A stretch of DNA of 64,000 nt from Hoeflea_A sp039025395 (GTDB taxonomy: Bacteria; Pseudomonadota; Alphaproteobacteria; Rhizobiales; Rhizobiaceae), in assembly GCA_039025395.1 (NCBI GenBank), contig JBCCOK010000025.1, positions 6,035 to 70,034 of the forward strand, in the 5' to 3' direction. The position numbers were made by a program, and so were the translations under genes. Each line of letters starts with the position of its first letter. Within the stretch, counting starts at the first letter, position 1. Shown in pieces: positions 7,290 through 15,646 of this stretch. The notes under the pieces are model-generated. The model made no database searches, had not been told where the DNA came from, and saw only the letters and a list, made by a program, of their open reading frames with translations.

Positions 7290-8087
7290 TTGGACGCGCC
7301 AGCAAACGGGCGGTTATTTGCTGTTAAACGGGGAAGCGGCGACGACGCACCCGCTGTCTTCCTGCATGGCTTCGGGGCATCGAGCGCGGTATGGGCAGAT
7401 ATCCGGACGAGGCTCAGCCGTGAACGCCCCAGCCTTGCCTATGATCTGCCCGGTCACGGCCAATCGCAACTGGCGCAGGGTCTGGAGCGCACCGGAAAGA
7501 TGGCGGGCGCCGTAACGGACGATTTGTCGGCCCGCGATATCGAAACGGTGCATCTGATCGGTCATTCGATGGGCGGTGCCGTTGCAACGCTGATCGCGAT
7601 GCGCACGCCCGCAAAGGTCGCATCCATGACGCTGCTGGCACCGGGCGGATACGGGCCTGAAATCAATCACCGCCTTCTGCGTCTTTATGCTACGACGAGG
7701 GAGCCGGAGCGCCTTCATTCCATTGCGGAGATGATGTTCGGCTGGAACGCGGAGATACCTGACGCCTATATCGATACTTTGGCGCGGAGCCGCGCAGTGC
7801 CCGGTGTGGTCGGCCAGCTGATTGCGATACTCGAAAGCATGCTGAAAGAGCGCGGCGGCAATCTTGAGCAGGGCGTATTCCATCGCGACGCCCTTGATGC
7901 CTTGAGGATGCCGGTCAACGTCCTTTGGGGCCTCCAGGATTGCATCGTGCCGGCGCGTCAGGCCCGGCAGCTTCCGCAACACTTCGGCGTAGATTTGCTT
8001 GAAGGTGCGGGTCACATGCTGATCGAGGAATGCACCGAAGAGGCTTTTTCCCTGATCTGCAGAACGATCGCATCGACCGGCTGCTAA
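7290..8087 (+). CDS. Alpha/beta-fold hydrolase
   Basis: A 265-residue single-domain hydrolase 21 bases after leuA. It has the oxyanion region FLHGFGASS near residue 27, the nucleophile Ser93 in GHSMGG, Asp217 in LWGLQDCIVP and His242 in GAGHM, so the triad is complete. The start is a TTG with GGAAAGG seven bases upstream; no ATG fits. It resembles the AcoC-like/esterase group, but the substrate cannot be named. It may be cotranscribed with leuA, although no leucine-pathway role is known for this family. Confidence 0.85.
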   Translation: MDAPANGRLFAVKRGSGDDAPAVFLHGFGASSAVWADIRTRLSRERPSLAYDLPGHGQSQLAQGLERTGKMAGAVTDDLSARDIETVHLIGHSMGGAVATLIAMRTPAKVASMTLLAPGGYGPEINHRLLRLYATTREPERLHSIAEMMFGWNAEIPDAYIDTLARSRAVPGVVGQLIAILESMLKERGGNLEQGVFHRDALDALRMPVNVLWGLQDCIVPARQARQLPQHFGVDLLEGAGHMLIEECTEEAFSLICRTIASTGC

Positions 8088-8164
8088 ACGCAGTTTCATT
8101 TCCGATATCGGGTGAAGATGATGCGCCGGCCTGCCTGAGGGCTGCAGGCTTTACGTCATCAAGA

Positions 8165-8201
8165 TGAAATGATACGATAAGATAGACTATCAAATCATTT
8201 C
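8165..8201. promoter_or_regulatory. Nested dyads upstream of the TetR gene
   Basis: GAAATGAT (8165-8172) is mirrored by ATCATTTC (8194-8201), and between them lies GATAGACTATC (8181-8191), itself a perfect 4-3-4 dyad. The stretch is AT-rich against a GC-rich background and ends ten bases before the TetR start, so it is a good candidate autoregulatory operator. Confidence 0.45.
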
Positions 8202-8210
8202 TATTCTGAT

Positions 8211-8957
8211 ATGGTCGATCATATTCAACAGGCGGCAATCGAACTCTACGCACGGCACGGGAGCGATTTCACCTTGCTGCAGCTGGAGCGGGCAACCGGG
8301 CTTTCGCGTGCAACGTTATACCGGCGTATCGGCAGCAAGGATGCGTTGATCAGCCAGATGGCTGAGCAGCATCTCATCAGGCTTGACGACGGGCGCGACC
8401 TCGATACCCGGGTGATATCTGCAGCACGGTCCGTTGTTGCAGAACATGGATTCCTTGCGTGCACGATGGAGCAGATTGCCGGTAAGGCGGGAATCGGTAT
8501 CGCCACGCTATACCGTCACTTCAAGGACAAAGAAACGCTGCTGACGCGCATCGCCCAACCGGAGCGAAAGCCGGTTGTTCGCCGGACGCTTGAGGCTTCG
8601 ACGCCGGACTTCGAGCGGAACCTGAGACAGGTTGTCGACGTTGCATTGCGTGTCGGATCAGAAAACAGGGACATTGCTGCGATTGTCTTTTCCTCAAAGC
8701 CTGCCGAGAAGAGGTATTTGGGAATGCATCAGCAAGATGCTGCAAAGGCCTATTCGCGGCTTGTCCGATTTCTTCAAGAGAGCCAGCAAAACGGCCTCCT
8801 GCATGCCAATATGAAAGCTGACGATCTGGCTATGCAGTTGCAGGGCCTGATCATCCAGTATTCAGTCTTTGGTCCGGCCTACCTCTGTCGCCCGCTCGAT
8901 GTTGACGCCGATGCGCAGACCATTGTTCGCACCTTCATGCGCGTTGCAAACGGTTAG
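8211..8957 (+). CDS. TetR family regulator with two tandem HTH domains
   Basis: A 248-residue protein. Residues 5-48 form one TetR-type DNA-binding domain (IQQAAIELYARHG, LSRATLYRRIGSKDALISQM). Residues 67-112 form a second complete one (RVISAARSVVAEHG, IGIATLYRHFKDKETLLTRI). The remaining 135 residues look like a single TetR ligand/dimer domain, with the second HTH in the normal position next to it. The duplicated N-terminal domain is unusual: standard TetR proteins are near 200 residues with one HTH. It follows an alpha/beta hydrolase on the same strand and is preceded by nested palindromes. Ligand and targets unknown. Confidence 0.88.
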   Translation: MVDHIQQAAIELYARHGSDFTLLQLERATGLSRATLYRRIGSKDALISQMAEQHLIRLDDGRDLDTRVISAARSVVAEHGFLACTMEQIAGKAGIGIATLYRHFKDKETLLTRIAQPERKPVVRRTLEASTPDFERNLRQVVDVALRVGSENRDIAAIVFSSKPAEKRYLGMHQQDAAKAYSRLVRFLQESQQNGLLHANMKADDLAMQLQGLIIQYSVFGPAYLCRPLDVDADAQTIVRTFMRVANG

Positions 8958-9110
8958 AATTTGGGCAGGTCTGCCTATGCCTGTCCGTCGTTGAGGTCCG
9001 ATGGTACCGCGCTGCGTCCCACATGCTGGCCGCACGGCCCTCTGTTTCAATCCTGCCCGGACTTGTTTTAAGTTATACGATCGTCAACCCGCGAAGAGGA
9101 TGGTTTTCCG

Positions 9111-9782
9111 ATGAGCAATTCGCAGGCGCCCGGCGGCCGGCTCAAGCGCCTTGCCGATATCGTGCGTGATGCGCGGATTGCAGCGGCGGAGCGGCAGGAC
9201 ACTCGGTCCGCGCACCGCGATGGCGAGCGCGCGCGTCTGGAGCTTCTGGCCGATGCGCTCAAGCCGGTGTTTGACGACGTCCCGGCCGACGACGATCAGT
9301 TCGATTTCTACCTTTCCTCTGGCGAGCGTCCGCGTCTGTGGATCGATGCCATCGCCCATGTGCATCTCGGCAATGATGCGCGCACCTATCGTTTCGTGCG
9401 CGATACGCGCTATGGGCGGGTGGTACTGACGGAAGATGCCGAAATGGCCCGCGTTTGCGATGCGGTTGCGCGGTATGTTGCAGATTGCATTGTAAAGCGG
9501 CAGCACTTTCTTGAAAGCGATGATCGCAGCGTGAGAACGTCCGACGCCAAGAAGTCCGTTGCCGCAGCTTCGTCGCTGTCAAGCGCGGAAGATGATGCGG
9601 CGCCTGCCAAACCAGCAGCCGATACAGCGGCTGCGCCGAAACCTGTCGAAAGCAAAATGCGCCCGCGAGAGTTTGGCATTGCGGCAGCACTGCTTTGGTT
9701 CCTTTTCGGCATAGCCGTTGCAAGTGCGGTGTGGATCGCGCTTTTATGGGAACTGGTTGCCGAAAGGATCAGCGCGTTATAG
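9111..9782 (+). CDS. Conserved hypothetical protein with C-terminal membrane anchor
   Basis: A 223-residue protein. The first 130 residues form a soluble, charged region (LADIVRDARIAAAERQD, DQFDFYLSSGERPRLWIDAIAHVHLG), then comes a low-complexity Ala/Ser/Asp/Pro linker of about 50 residues, and a single hydrophobic segment at about 189-216 ending five residues before the C-terminus. This looks like a tail-anchored inner-membrane protein with its domain in the cytoplasm. I do not recognise a named family. The downstream gene starts 62 bases later on the same strand. Confidence 0.7.
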   Translation: MSNSQAPGGRLKRLADIVRDARIAAAERQDTRSAHRDGERARLELLADALKPVFDDVPADDDQFDFYLSSGERPRLWIDAIAHVHLGNDARTYRFVRDTRYGRVVLTEDAEMARVCDAVARYVADCIVKRQHFLESDDRSVRTSDAKKSVAAASSLSSAEDDAAPAKPAADTAAAPKPVESKMRPREFGIAAALLWFLFGIAVASAVWIALLWELVAERISAL

Positions 9783-9843
9783 GTCTGGCTGTCCATCCCG
9801 CGCGATCGATTGAAACCGAGGACCAGCGTTGTTGGAGGAACCA

Positions 9844-10281
9844 GTCGTGCTTTTGATGCGTCTTATAGGATTTTTAGTCTTCACCGCCCTTTGCGCGGTA
9901 GCGCCGTTTGCAGCATTTGCCGACGAGATGCGTACGGAGCGCGTCGAATTTGCATCCGGTGAAACCGGAACCAGCATCACAGGATCCGTCGCCGGGTATA
10001 ATTCTGTTGACTATCTCGTTGTCGCCGCGGCGGGTCAAACCATGGTCGTCAATATGAAGACAGACAATCTGTCGAGCTATTTCAACATTCTGGCACCCGG
10101 CGAAGAGAATGCCGCGTTTTTCGTCGGTTCAACCGAAGGCAACAGCTATGAAGGTCTACTGCCTCAAAGCGGTGAATACAGGATCCGTGTTTACCTGATG
10201 CGCAACGCCGCGCGGCGCGATGAAACCGCCAACTACACGATCGACATCATGATTACCTCAAGTGGTGATGCCAACGGTTAG
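9844..10281 (+). CDS. Exported PliG-like / pre-peptidase-C-like protein
   Basis: A 145-residue protein from the GTG at 9844; GGAGGA at 9831-9836 is at the right distance for this start. A signal peptide is clear (LIGFLVFTALCAVAPFAAFA, cleavage before DEM). The mature part is a beta domain with YNSVDYLVVAAAGQTMVVNM, YFNILAPGEENAAFF and GEYRIRVYLMRNAARR. These blocks resemble proteins related to PliG periplasmic inhibitors of goose-type lysozyme; I give this by pattern memory only. Probably periplasmic. Confidence 0.65.
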   Translation, partial: VVLLMRLIGFLVFTALCAVAPFAAFADEMRTERVEFASGETGTSITGSVAGYNSVDYLVVAAAGQTMVVNMKTDNLSSYFNILAPGEENAAFFVGSTEGNSYEGLLPQSGEYRIRVYLMRNAARRDETANYTIDIMITSSGDANG

Positions 10282-10398
10282 CTCTATCTCAATGGCGACA
10301 GTCCGCTCGCCCTCTATTTGCCTGGAACCGACGGATCGACAGTATCCCATCGGCTTGATGTCGGGATCAGTCATTGATGAGCGTTGCAAAGGAAGTTT

Positions 10399-11298
10399 CT
10401 ACAGCTTCTGGCTGCTGAGAATTTCAAACTTATCACCCGTTTCATCGAGGCCGTGGCGCTCAAGGCGGCAGAGCCACTCGCCCGGTCGTCCATCAATTGT
10501 AAAAAGATTGTAGCCGGAGGGAGGGCGGCGTCCACCGCGGCCTTCGCCCGCTGCCGGCACGCCGACAACCGGAACCGTTCCGGTTTTGCCGTCGAGACGG
10601 TAGAGCGTATCAAGATGGGTGTGGCCATGGATGACCAACTCTGCGCCATGGTCCCGCAAGATGCGGCCGAATCGACCGATGCCGAGCATGCGTTTGTGCG
10701 CCGTTGTTGCACCGCGGACCGGCGGGTGATGGATCATGACAACCCGAAAAAGGCCATCGCGCTGCGTGCGCATGAGAATGTCGCGCAGCCGTTCACCCTG
10801 ATGCCGGTCAAACAGGCCACTTGCCATGAATGGCGGTGTCGCAAGCGCGGTCGACAGGCCAATCAACGCGATGTTCTGCCGCCTTCGAAAATAAGGGAAC
10901 AGACTGCCAGCGCCGGCGGAGACAGTATCCTCGTCGCCGCGCATAAAGGGTTGCCAGGCGTCGCAGATCAGTTTTAGCGCGCCGGGTACATAGGCGTCGT
11001 GATTTCCAGGCACGACCGAAACGCCTTCCGGTCTGCCGATTGTCTTCAGCCATGCCGCGACCGTATCGATTTCGGCACGCGCCGCCAGATTAACGAGATC
11101 ACCGGTGATCGCGATATGGTCCGGCTCTGCCGTCTTGATAGTGCCCACCAGCGTCTCGAGGATGTTGCCAAACATCCGCTTGCGCCTGTTACGATGCCAA
11201 TTGACATAGCCGGTGATTCGTTTTGACGTCAGTTCGCGCGCAGTCAAACGCGGCAATGGTCCGAGGTGAATATCGGAGATATGAACAAGACGGAACAT
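10399..11298 (-). CDS. Metallophosphoesterase (calcineurin-like)
   Basis: About 299 residues from the ATG at 11298, which opens directly with FRLVHISDIHLG; earlier in-frame starts exist but add no family sequence. All metal-binding motifs of the calcineurin-like superfamily are present in order: DxH (SDIHLG), GDxVN (ITGDLVNLA), GNHD (VPGNHDAY), HHPP (MIHHPPV) and GHTH (VIHGHTHLD). The layout is close to class III cyclic-nucleotide phosphodiesterase-like enzymes, but the substrate is unknown. Divergent and tightly packed against the NUDIX gene. Confidence 0.9.
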   Translation of the reverse strand: MFRLVHISDIHLGPLPRLTARELTSKRITGYVNWHRNRRKRMFGNILETLVGTIKTAEPDHIAITGDLVNLAARAEIDTVAAWLKTIGRPEGVSVVPGNHDAYVPGALKLICDAWQPFMRGDEDTVSAGAGSLFPYFRRRQNIALIGLSTALATPPFMASGLFDRHQGERLRDILMRTQRDGLFRVVMIHHPPVRGATTAHKRMLGIGRFGRILRDHGAELVIHGHTHLDTLYRLDGKTGTVPVVGVPAAGEGRGGRRPPSGYNLFTIDGRPGEWLCRLERHGLDETGDKFEILSSQKL

Positions 11299-11346
11299 AG
11301 TGCCGGACATAGCCGTCCGTCGACGTTGGAGCAAGATTCCGAGAGC

Positions 11347-11838
11347 ATGGGCGGCGATCTAAGTCCCGGCCATGAGAGCCGGATGCGGCCAATTTTCCAG
11401 TTCTTTCTCAATGCAGCGTTTCTGATCCGGCGGCCTCTGACGATTGGCGTGCGTGCGGCCGCCTTCGATGCCGATGGCCGGCTGTTTCTCGTCCGCCACA
11501 CCTATGTACCCGGCTGGTACATGCCGGGCGGCGGCGTGGAGCCGGGCGAAACGGTGCTCGAAACACTTGAGCGGGAGTTGGCCGAGGAGGGCAATCTCAA
11601 ACTCAGCGAGCCCCCGGAACTCTATGGCCTCTATCACAACAAATGGACCAATCGGCGCGACCATGTGGTGCTATTTGTGTGCAAAAACGTCGAAACGCTT
11701 GCTGAACACAAGGCCGGGTTCGAGATTGCAGAAGCTGGCTTCTTTGACATGGCCGACCTGCCGGATGGCGTTACGCGCGCCACACTGCGGCGCCTCGATG
11801 AGCTTTCCGGACGAGCCGAACGTAGCGCCTATTGGTAG
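11347..11838 (+). CDS. NUDIX hydrolase
   Basis: A 163-residue protein from the ATG at 11347, which avoids overlap with the divergent phosphoesterase; an upstream GTG at 11266 and ATG at 11281 would add a Ser/His-rich tail without family character. The Nudix box is intact: GGGVEPGETVLETLERELAE followed by EGN. The fold opens with RRPLTIGVRAAAFDADGRLF and has YVPGWYMPGGG before the box. It cleaves a nucleoside diphosphate linked to some moiety; the substrate is not predictable. Confidence 0.88.
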   Translation: MGGDLSPGHESRMRPIFQFFLNAAFLIRRPLTIGVRAAAFDADGRLFLVRHTYVPGWYMPGGGVEPGETVLETLERELAEEGNLKLSEPPELYGLYHNKWTNRRDHVVLFVCKNVETLAEHKAGFEIAEAGFFDMADLPDGVTRATLRRLDELSGRAERSAYW

Positions 11839-11854
11839 CGTTGCTTTCGTCTCC

Positions 11855-12838
11855 TCAAAGGTGGTCGCGGCCGTGCGGTGCCGTCAGATCGATATCCGGG
11901 CCTTTGGGTACGATCCGCGTCGGGTTCACCGTTTCATGGCTCATGTAGTAGTGCTTCTTGATGTGAACCATGTTGACGGTTTCAGCGATACCCGGCTTTT
12001 GATAGAGATCGCGCAGATAGCAAGACAGGGCGGGGTAGTCCGCGATCCTGCGCAGGTTGCATTTGAAATGGCCGACATAGACCGGATCGAACCGGACAAG
12101 GGTGGTGAACAGACGCCAATCGGCCTCCGTCATGCGCTCACCCATCAGATAGCGTTGATTTGCGAGGCGCTCTTCGAGCGTGTCGAGCGTTGAAAACAGC
12201 GCATCGAACGATTCCTCATAGGCTTCTTGCGTGGTGGCAAAACCGCATTTGTATACGCCATTATTGACGTTGTTGTAGATCGGATCATTGATCGCATCGA
12301 TGTCGGAACGAAGGTCTGAAGGGTAAAGATCGATCTCGGCATCGACGCCGTCGAGATTGTCCAACGCGCTGTTCAACATGCGAATGATTTCGGAGGACTC
12401 GTTGGAAACAATGGTCCTGCGTTGCTTGTCCCAAAGAACCGGCACGGTGACGCGGCCGCTGTAGGTACTGTCGGCTGCCGTATAGACCTGCCACATGAAG
12501 TCGGAATTGTTGACGGTGTCGGCTGTGGCGTCTTCCTTGTCATGAAATTCCCAGCCTCTGCTGCCCATGAAGTAATGGACAATGGACAAGGAGATGTGCT
12601 GTTCAAGGCCTTTGAGGCGGCGAAAAATAAGCGTCCTGTGCGCCCACGGGCATGCATAGGAAATGTAAAGGTGATAACGGCCCGACTCGGCTGCAAAACC
12701 ATCGGAGCCGCTGGGGCCGGCGCTGCCGTCCGGTGTCACCCAGTTGCGGAATTGCGAAGCAGCCCGCTTGAAACGTCCTTTGTTTTCCTTGGTATCGTAC
12801 CAGACGTCGTGCCAGACGCCATCTACAAGAATACCCAT
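11855..12838 (-). CDS. Glutathionyl-hydroquinone reductase (Xi-class GST, YqjG/ECM4 type)
   Basis: About 327 residues starting MGILVDGVWHDVWYDT; a few earlier residues are possible. The Xi-class signature is present: catalytic Cys63 in YISYACPWAHRT, then SIVHYFMGSRGWEF, TVPVLWDK, SNESSEIIRMLN, and in the helical domain NDPIYNNVNNGVYKCGFA and MTEADWRLFTTLVRFDPVYVGHFKCN. These enzymes reduce glutathionyl-hydroquinones, returning hydroquinone and glutathione in the cytosol. It converges on the NUDIX gene with a 16-base gap. Confidence 0.92.
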   Translation of the reverse strand: MGILVDGVWHDVWYDTKENKGRFKRAASQFRNWVTPDGSAGPSGSDGFAAESGRYHLYISYACPWAHRTLIFRRLKGLEQHISLSIVHYFMGSRGWEFHDKEDATADTVNNSDFMWQVYTAADSTYSGRVTVPVLWDKQRRTIVSNESSEIIRMLNSALDNLDGVDAEIDLYPSDLRSDIDAINDPIYNNVNNGVYKCGFATTQEAYEESFDALFSTLDTLEERLANQRYLMGERMTEADWRLFTTLVRFDPVYVGHFKCNLRRIADYPALSCYLRDLYQKPGIAETVNMVHIKKHYYMSHETVNPTRIVPKGPDIDLTAPHGRDHL

Positions 12839-13071
12839 GTCCGTTCTCCTTTGCCTCAACGCAACATAGGGTGAGAACGCAGCGACGCGAATACGCTTTG
12901 GTTGAACAGTGTGTTTTGGATTGCAATTGCCTTTCCAATCGTGCTATCGCCGCGCAACTTGAAAAGGTTTGGCCATGAAAACCACCGGAATCCTTCGACG
13001 ACGCTGATCATGAACGCCCTGCGGGAGCAGGGGCGCCTTCGTATCATGCTGAATCAGTTCCGGTTTACAAA

Positions 13072-13581
13072 ATGTCTGAGATCAAACCTGCCTATTTGAA
13101 CGAGACCGCCGATCACGGCGACGTCATCACCGCTATCAACGAAGAAGCTTTCGGGCCGGGCCGCTTTGTGCGCGCGGCGGAACGTGTTCGCGAGCAGGGC
13201 CCGCACGATCCGGCACTTTCCTTTATCGCGCTGATCGGCGACGACATTGTCGGGTCGGTGCGTCTGACGCCAGTGGTTTGCGGAAACCTGTCCGGTCACC
13301 TGCTTGGCCCGCTCGCTGTCCGTCCAAGCCACAAGGGCCTTGGCATTGGACGTGAACTGGTCCGCATTTCCGTCGAAGCCGCCCATCGCGCCGGAAGCGA
13401 GGGCGTAATCCTTGTGGGCGACCTTCCCTATTACGGTCCGCTGGGATTTGAAAAAGTGGCGGCGAACGTAAAGTTTCCCGGTCCCGTCGATCCGGCCCGC
13501 GTGCTGATTGCAGCCAATGGCAGCTTTTCGCATGAACGCCTCAGCGGCGCGATCGAATGGCGCGAAGGCGTCCTTGTCTAG
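13072..13581 (+). CDS. GNAT family N-acetyltransferase
   Basis: A 169-residue single GNAT domain of the YhbS type. The acetyl-CoA loop is seen in GPLAVRPSHKGLGIGRELVR (motif A), followed by VILVGDLPYYGPLGFE. Substrate unknown. Its stop codon overlaps by four bases the stop of the large convergent membrane-protein gene. The 233 bases between it and the GST gene show no convincing gene. Confidence 0.88.
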   Translation: MSEIKPAYLNETADHGDVITAINEEAFGPGRFVRAAERVREQGPHDPALSFIALIGDDIVGSVRLTPVVCGNLSGHLLGPLAVRPSHKGLGIGRELVRISVEAAHRAGSEGVILVGDLPYYGPLGFEKVAANVKFPGPVDPARVLIAANGSFSHERLSGAIEWREGVLV

Positions 13582-15644
13582 CGTCCTTCGCGGTACCAGG
13601 CGGTGCCGAGCGCAAGGAACAGGATCGCGAGACCAAAGAAACCGGCGAATAGTGGCAGGCGATTGACGCCCTTGAGTTCGGTTTCCGAAGTCATTTTGAG
13701 CACCAGCCGGCCATCCGATCCGCGCGGCGTTCCCCGGACGGGTACGATGGACGGAACGGATATGCTCGTGCCGTCGTCGGAGAGGCGCTGAACCGTTCCG
13801 CCTGTCTCCGTTGCAATTGGCGTCAGAAGCTCGGTTGTCGATACGGTGGCGGTGAATTCGGGCGCGTTCACCGCCCCGACATGCACCAGCGTGTTCATTT
13901 CGCCGTTGGCGACATCCAAAAGCCCGTTTTCCTCGACCAACAACTCCGCCTCGAACAGGCCTTCGGCGGCCTTTTCCAGCGGAACCTGCTGCGTTTCACC
14001 CGAGGGAAATGTGATCGTTGCTTCCGGGACCTCGTCGCGCATGGTCTGGCGCGAGATGGTGAGAAGATTGCCCAATGCAGATGCGCTCAGCGCTTCTTCT
14101 TCGAGCGACGGCTCCTTCATCAGCCAATGCGCAATGCGCCGGTATAGCGGCACATGCGGTCCGCCGCCTTCGAAGCCGCGCGCCCAAAGCCAACCGTGAT
14201 CGGACATCAGCATGGCAACCCGGCCATCACCAACGCGATTGAGGATCAGCAAGGGCAATCCATCCGGGCCCTCAAGGATCGTATCTTCCTGCGGCGCATC
14301 GACATCGACAGCACGGAACCAGCGACCCCACTGCGGCGGTTCTTCAGCCGAACCCGGCAGGTTGCGTGTAACGGGATGCTTGCGGCCGGCTACGCTCAGG
14401 CGTGGATAAAAGCCCACTTGCGTGACTTCTCCGGTGGGTACGGCCGGAAGCACCGGCGCCAGCGGTGTGGTTGCAATCGAATCGCGGCTGGCATGTTCGG
14501 GGCCGGCAGCGATTAATAGCGCACCGCCTTCTTCGACATATTGGGTGATGTAATCGTAGTAGAGAACCGGCAACACGCCGCGGCGCTGATACCGGTCGAA
14601 GACGATGAGGTCGAACTCATTGATCTTTTCGACAAAAAGCTCGCGGATCGGAAAGGCGATCAGCGAGAGTTCGTCAATGGGTGTGCCATCCTGCTTTTCA
14701 GGCGGGCGAAGGATCGTGAAGTGTACGAGATCGACGGAGGTATCCGATTTGAGCAGGTTTCGCCATGCGCGTTCGCCGCTGTGCGGCTCGCCGGAAACCA
14801 GAAGCACGCGAAGGTTTTCGCGTATGCCGTCAAGAACGGCAACGGCGCGATTGTTGGTTAGCGAAATCTCATCCGCAACGGCTTCGACTTCAAGCTCGAT
14901 GATGTTGTCGCCGGCGCGTTCGACGTCGATCAGCAGCGGCATCGTCTGTCCGATCGGGGCAAGCTCACGACTGAACAACTCTCCATTGACCCGCACTGTG
15001 ACTTCCGCGACCTGCCCGCTCTGCGTGCCATCCTCCACCACCTGGTAGGTGATTTCCTGCTGTTCGCCGACAATGCCGAAGCGCGGAGCGTTGACCAGCT
15101 CGATGCGCCTGTCGATTTCGTCGGGCGCACCGGTGATCAGGCCGTGTACGGGAGCCGAAAAGCCCAGTTCGGAAGCTGACTCCGGAATATCATGGACCTG
15201 ACCGTCCGTAATCATGACAGCGCCTGCAATTCGCGAGGTCGGCACATCCTCCAACGCTGAAGACAAGGCCTCGAAAAGGCGCGTCGAAGGGGACTCGGTG
15301 AAACTGTCGTAGCTGACTTCCACCACGCGGGTGTCGATGCGCGGGAGCCGTTCGAGCTGGCCGGTAAGGCGTTCGAGCGCGGCGTCCGTGGCGGCGGTGC
15401 GCTGTTCGCCCGATTGGCTCTGGCTGCGGTCGACGACCACGGCGACCACGCTCTCCAACGGTTCTCTTTCCGTTTGCAGCACCACAGGGTTCAAAAGCGC
15501 CAGGCAGAGCGCTGCAAGAGCAGCTATCCTGAAGAGCGCGCCACGGACGCGCTGTAAGAGGCCTGTCAATCCGATGACGATGGCCAGAGCAGCCAGGATG
15601 GCTACGTATATGACAGGTATCAGGGGCGCGAATTCGACGCTCAT
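13578..15644 (-). CDS. Membrane protein with vWA-like and amidotransferase-like domains (last gene of MoxR operon)
   Basis: A 688-residue protein. Two N-terminal membrane segments (about residues 8-30 and 37-56) are followed by a vWA-like domain whose metal site is intact (VVVDRSQS, Asp72-x-Ser74-x-Ser76). The middle carries a large extracytoplasmic region with a class I amidotransferase-like fold (LRVLLVSGEPHSGERAWRN, GGALLIAAGPEH, VAMLMSDHGWLWARGFEGG), and one membrane segment lies near the C-terminus. It is three bases from the DUF4159 gene and closes the operon. The exact role is unknown; MoxR/BatA-type systems are linked to envelope-protein maturation and stress tolerance. Confidence 0.8.
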   Translation of the reverse strand: MSVEFAPLIPVIYVAILAALAIVIGLTGLLQRVRGALFRIAALAALCLALLNPVVLQTEREPLESVVAVVVDRSQSQSGEQRTAATDAALERLTGQLERLPRIDTRVVEVSYDSFTESPSTRLFEALSSALEDVPTSRIAGAVMITDGQVHDIPESASELGFSAPVHGLITGAPDEIDRRIELVNAPRFGIVGEQQEITYQVVEDGTQSGQVAEVTVRVNGELFSRELAPIGQTMPLLIDVERAGDNIIELEVEAVADEISLTNNRAVAVLDGIRENLRVLLVSGEPHSGERAWRNLLKSDTSVDLVHFTILRPPEKQDGTPIDELSLIAFPIRELFVEKINEFDLIVFDRYQRRGVLPVLYYDYITQYVEEGGALLIAAGPEHASRDSIATTPLAPVLPAVPTGEVTQVGFYPRLSVAGRKHPVTRNLPGSAEEPPQWGRWFRAVDVDAPQEDTILEGPDGLPLLILNRVGDGRVAMLMSDHGWLWARGFEGGGPHVPLYRRIAHWLMKEPSLEEEALSASALGNLLTISRQTMRDEVPEATITFPSGETQQVPLEKAAEGLFEAELLVEENGLLDVANGEMNTLVHVGAVNAPEFTATVSTTELLTPIATETGGTVQRLSDDGTSISVPSIVPVRGTPRGSDGRLVLKMTSETELKGVNRLPLFAGFFGLAILFLALGTAWYREGR

Positions 15645-15646
15645 TG

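Noticed and set aside
12902..13099. 65-codon frame between the GST and GNAT genes
   Set aside because: It overlaps the GNAT start, has no ribosome site and no family pattern.
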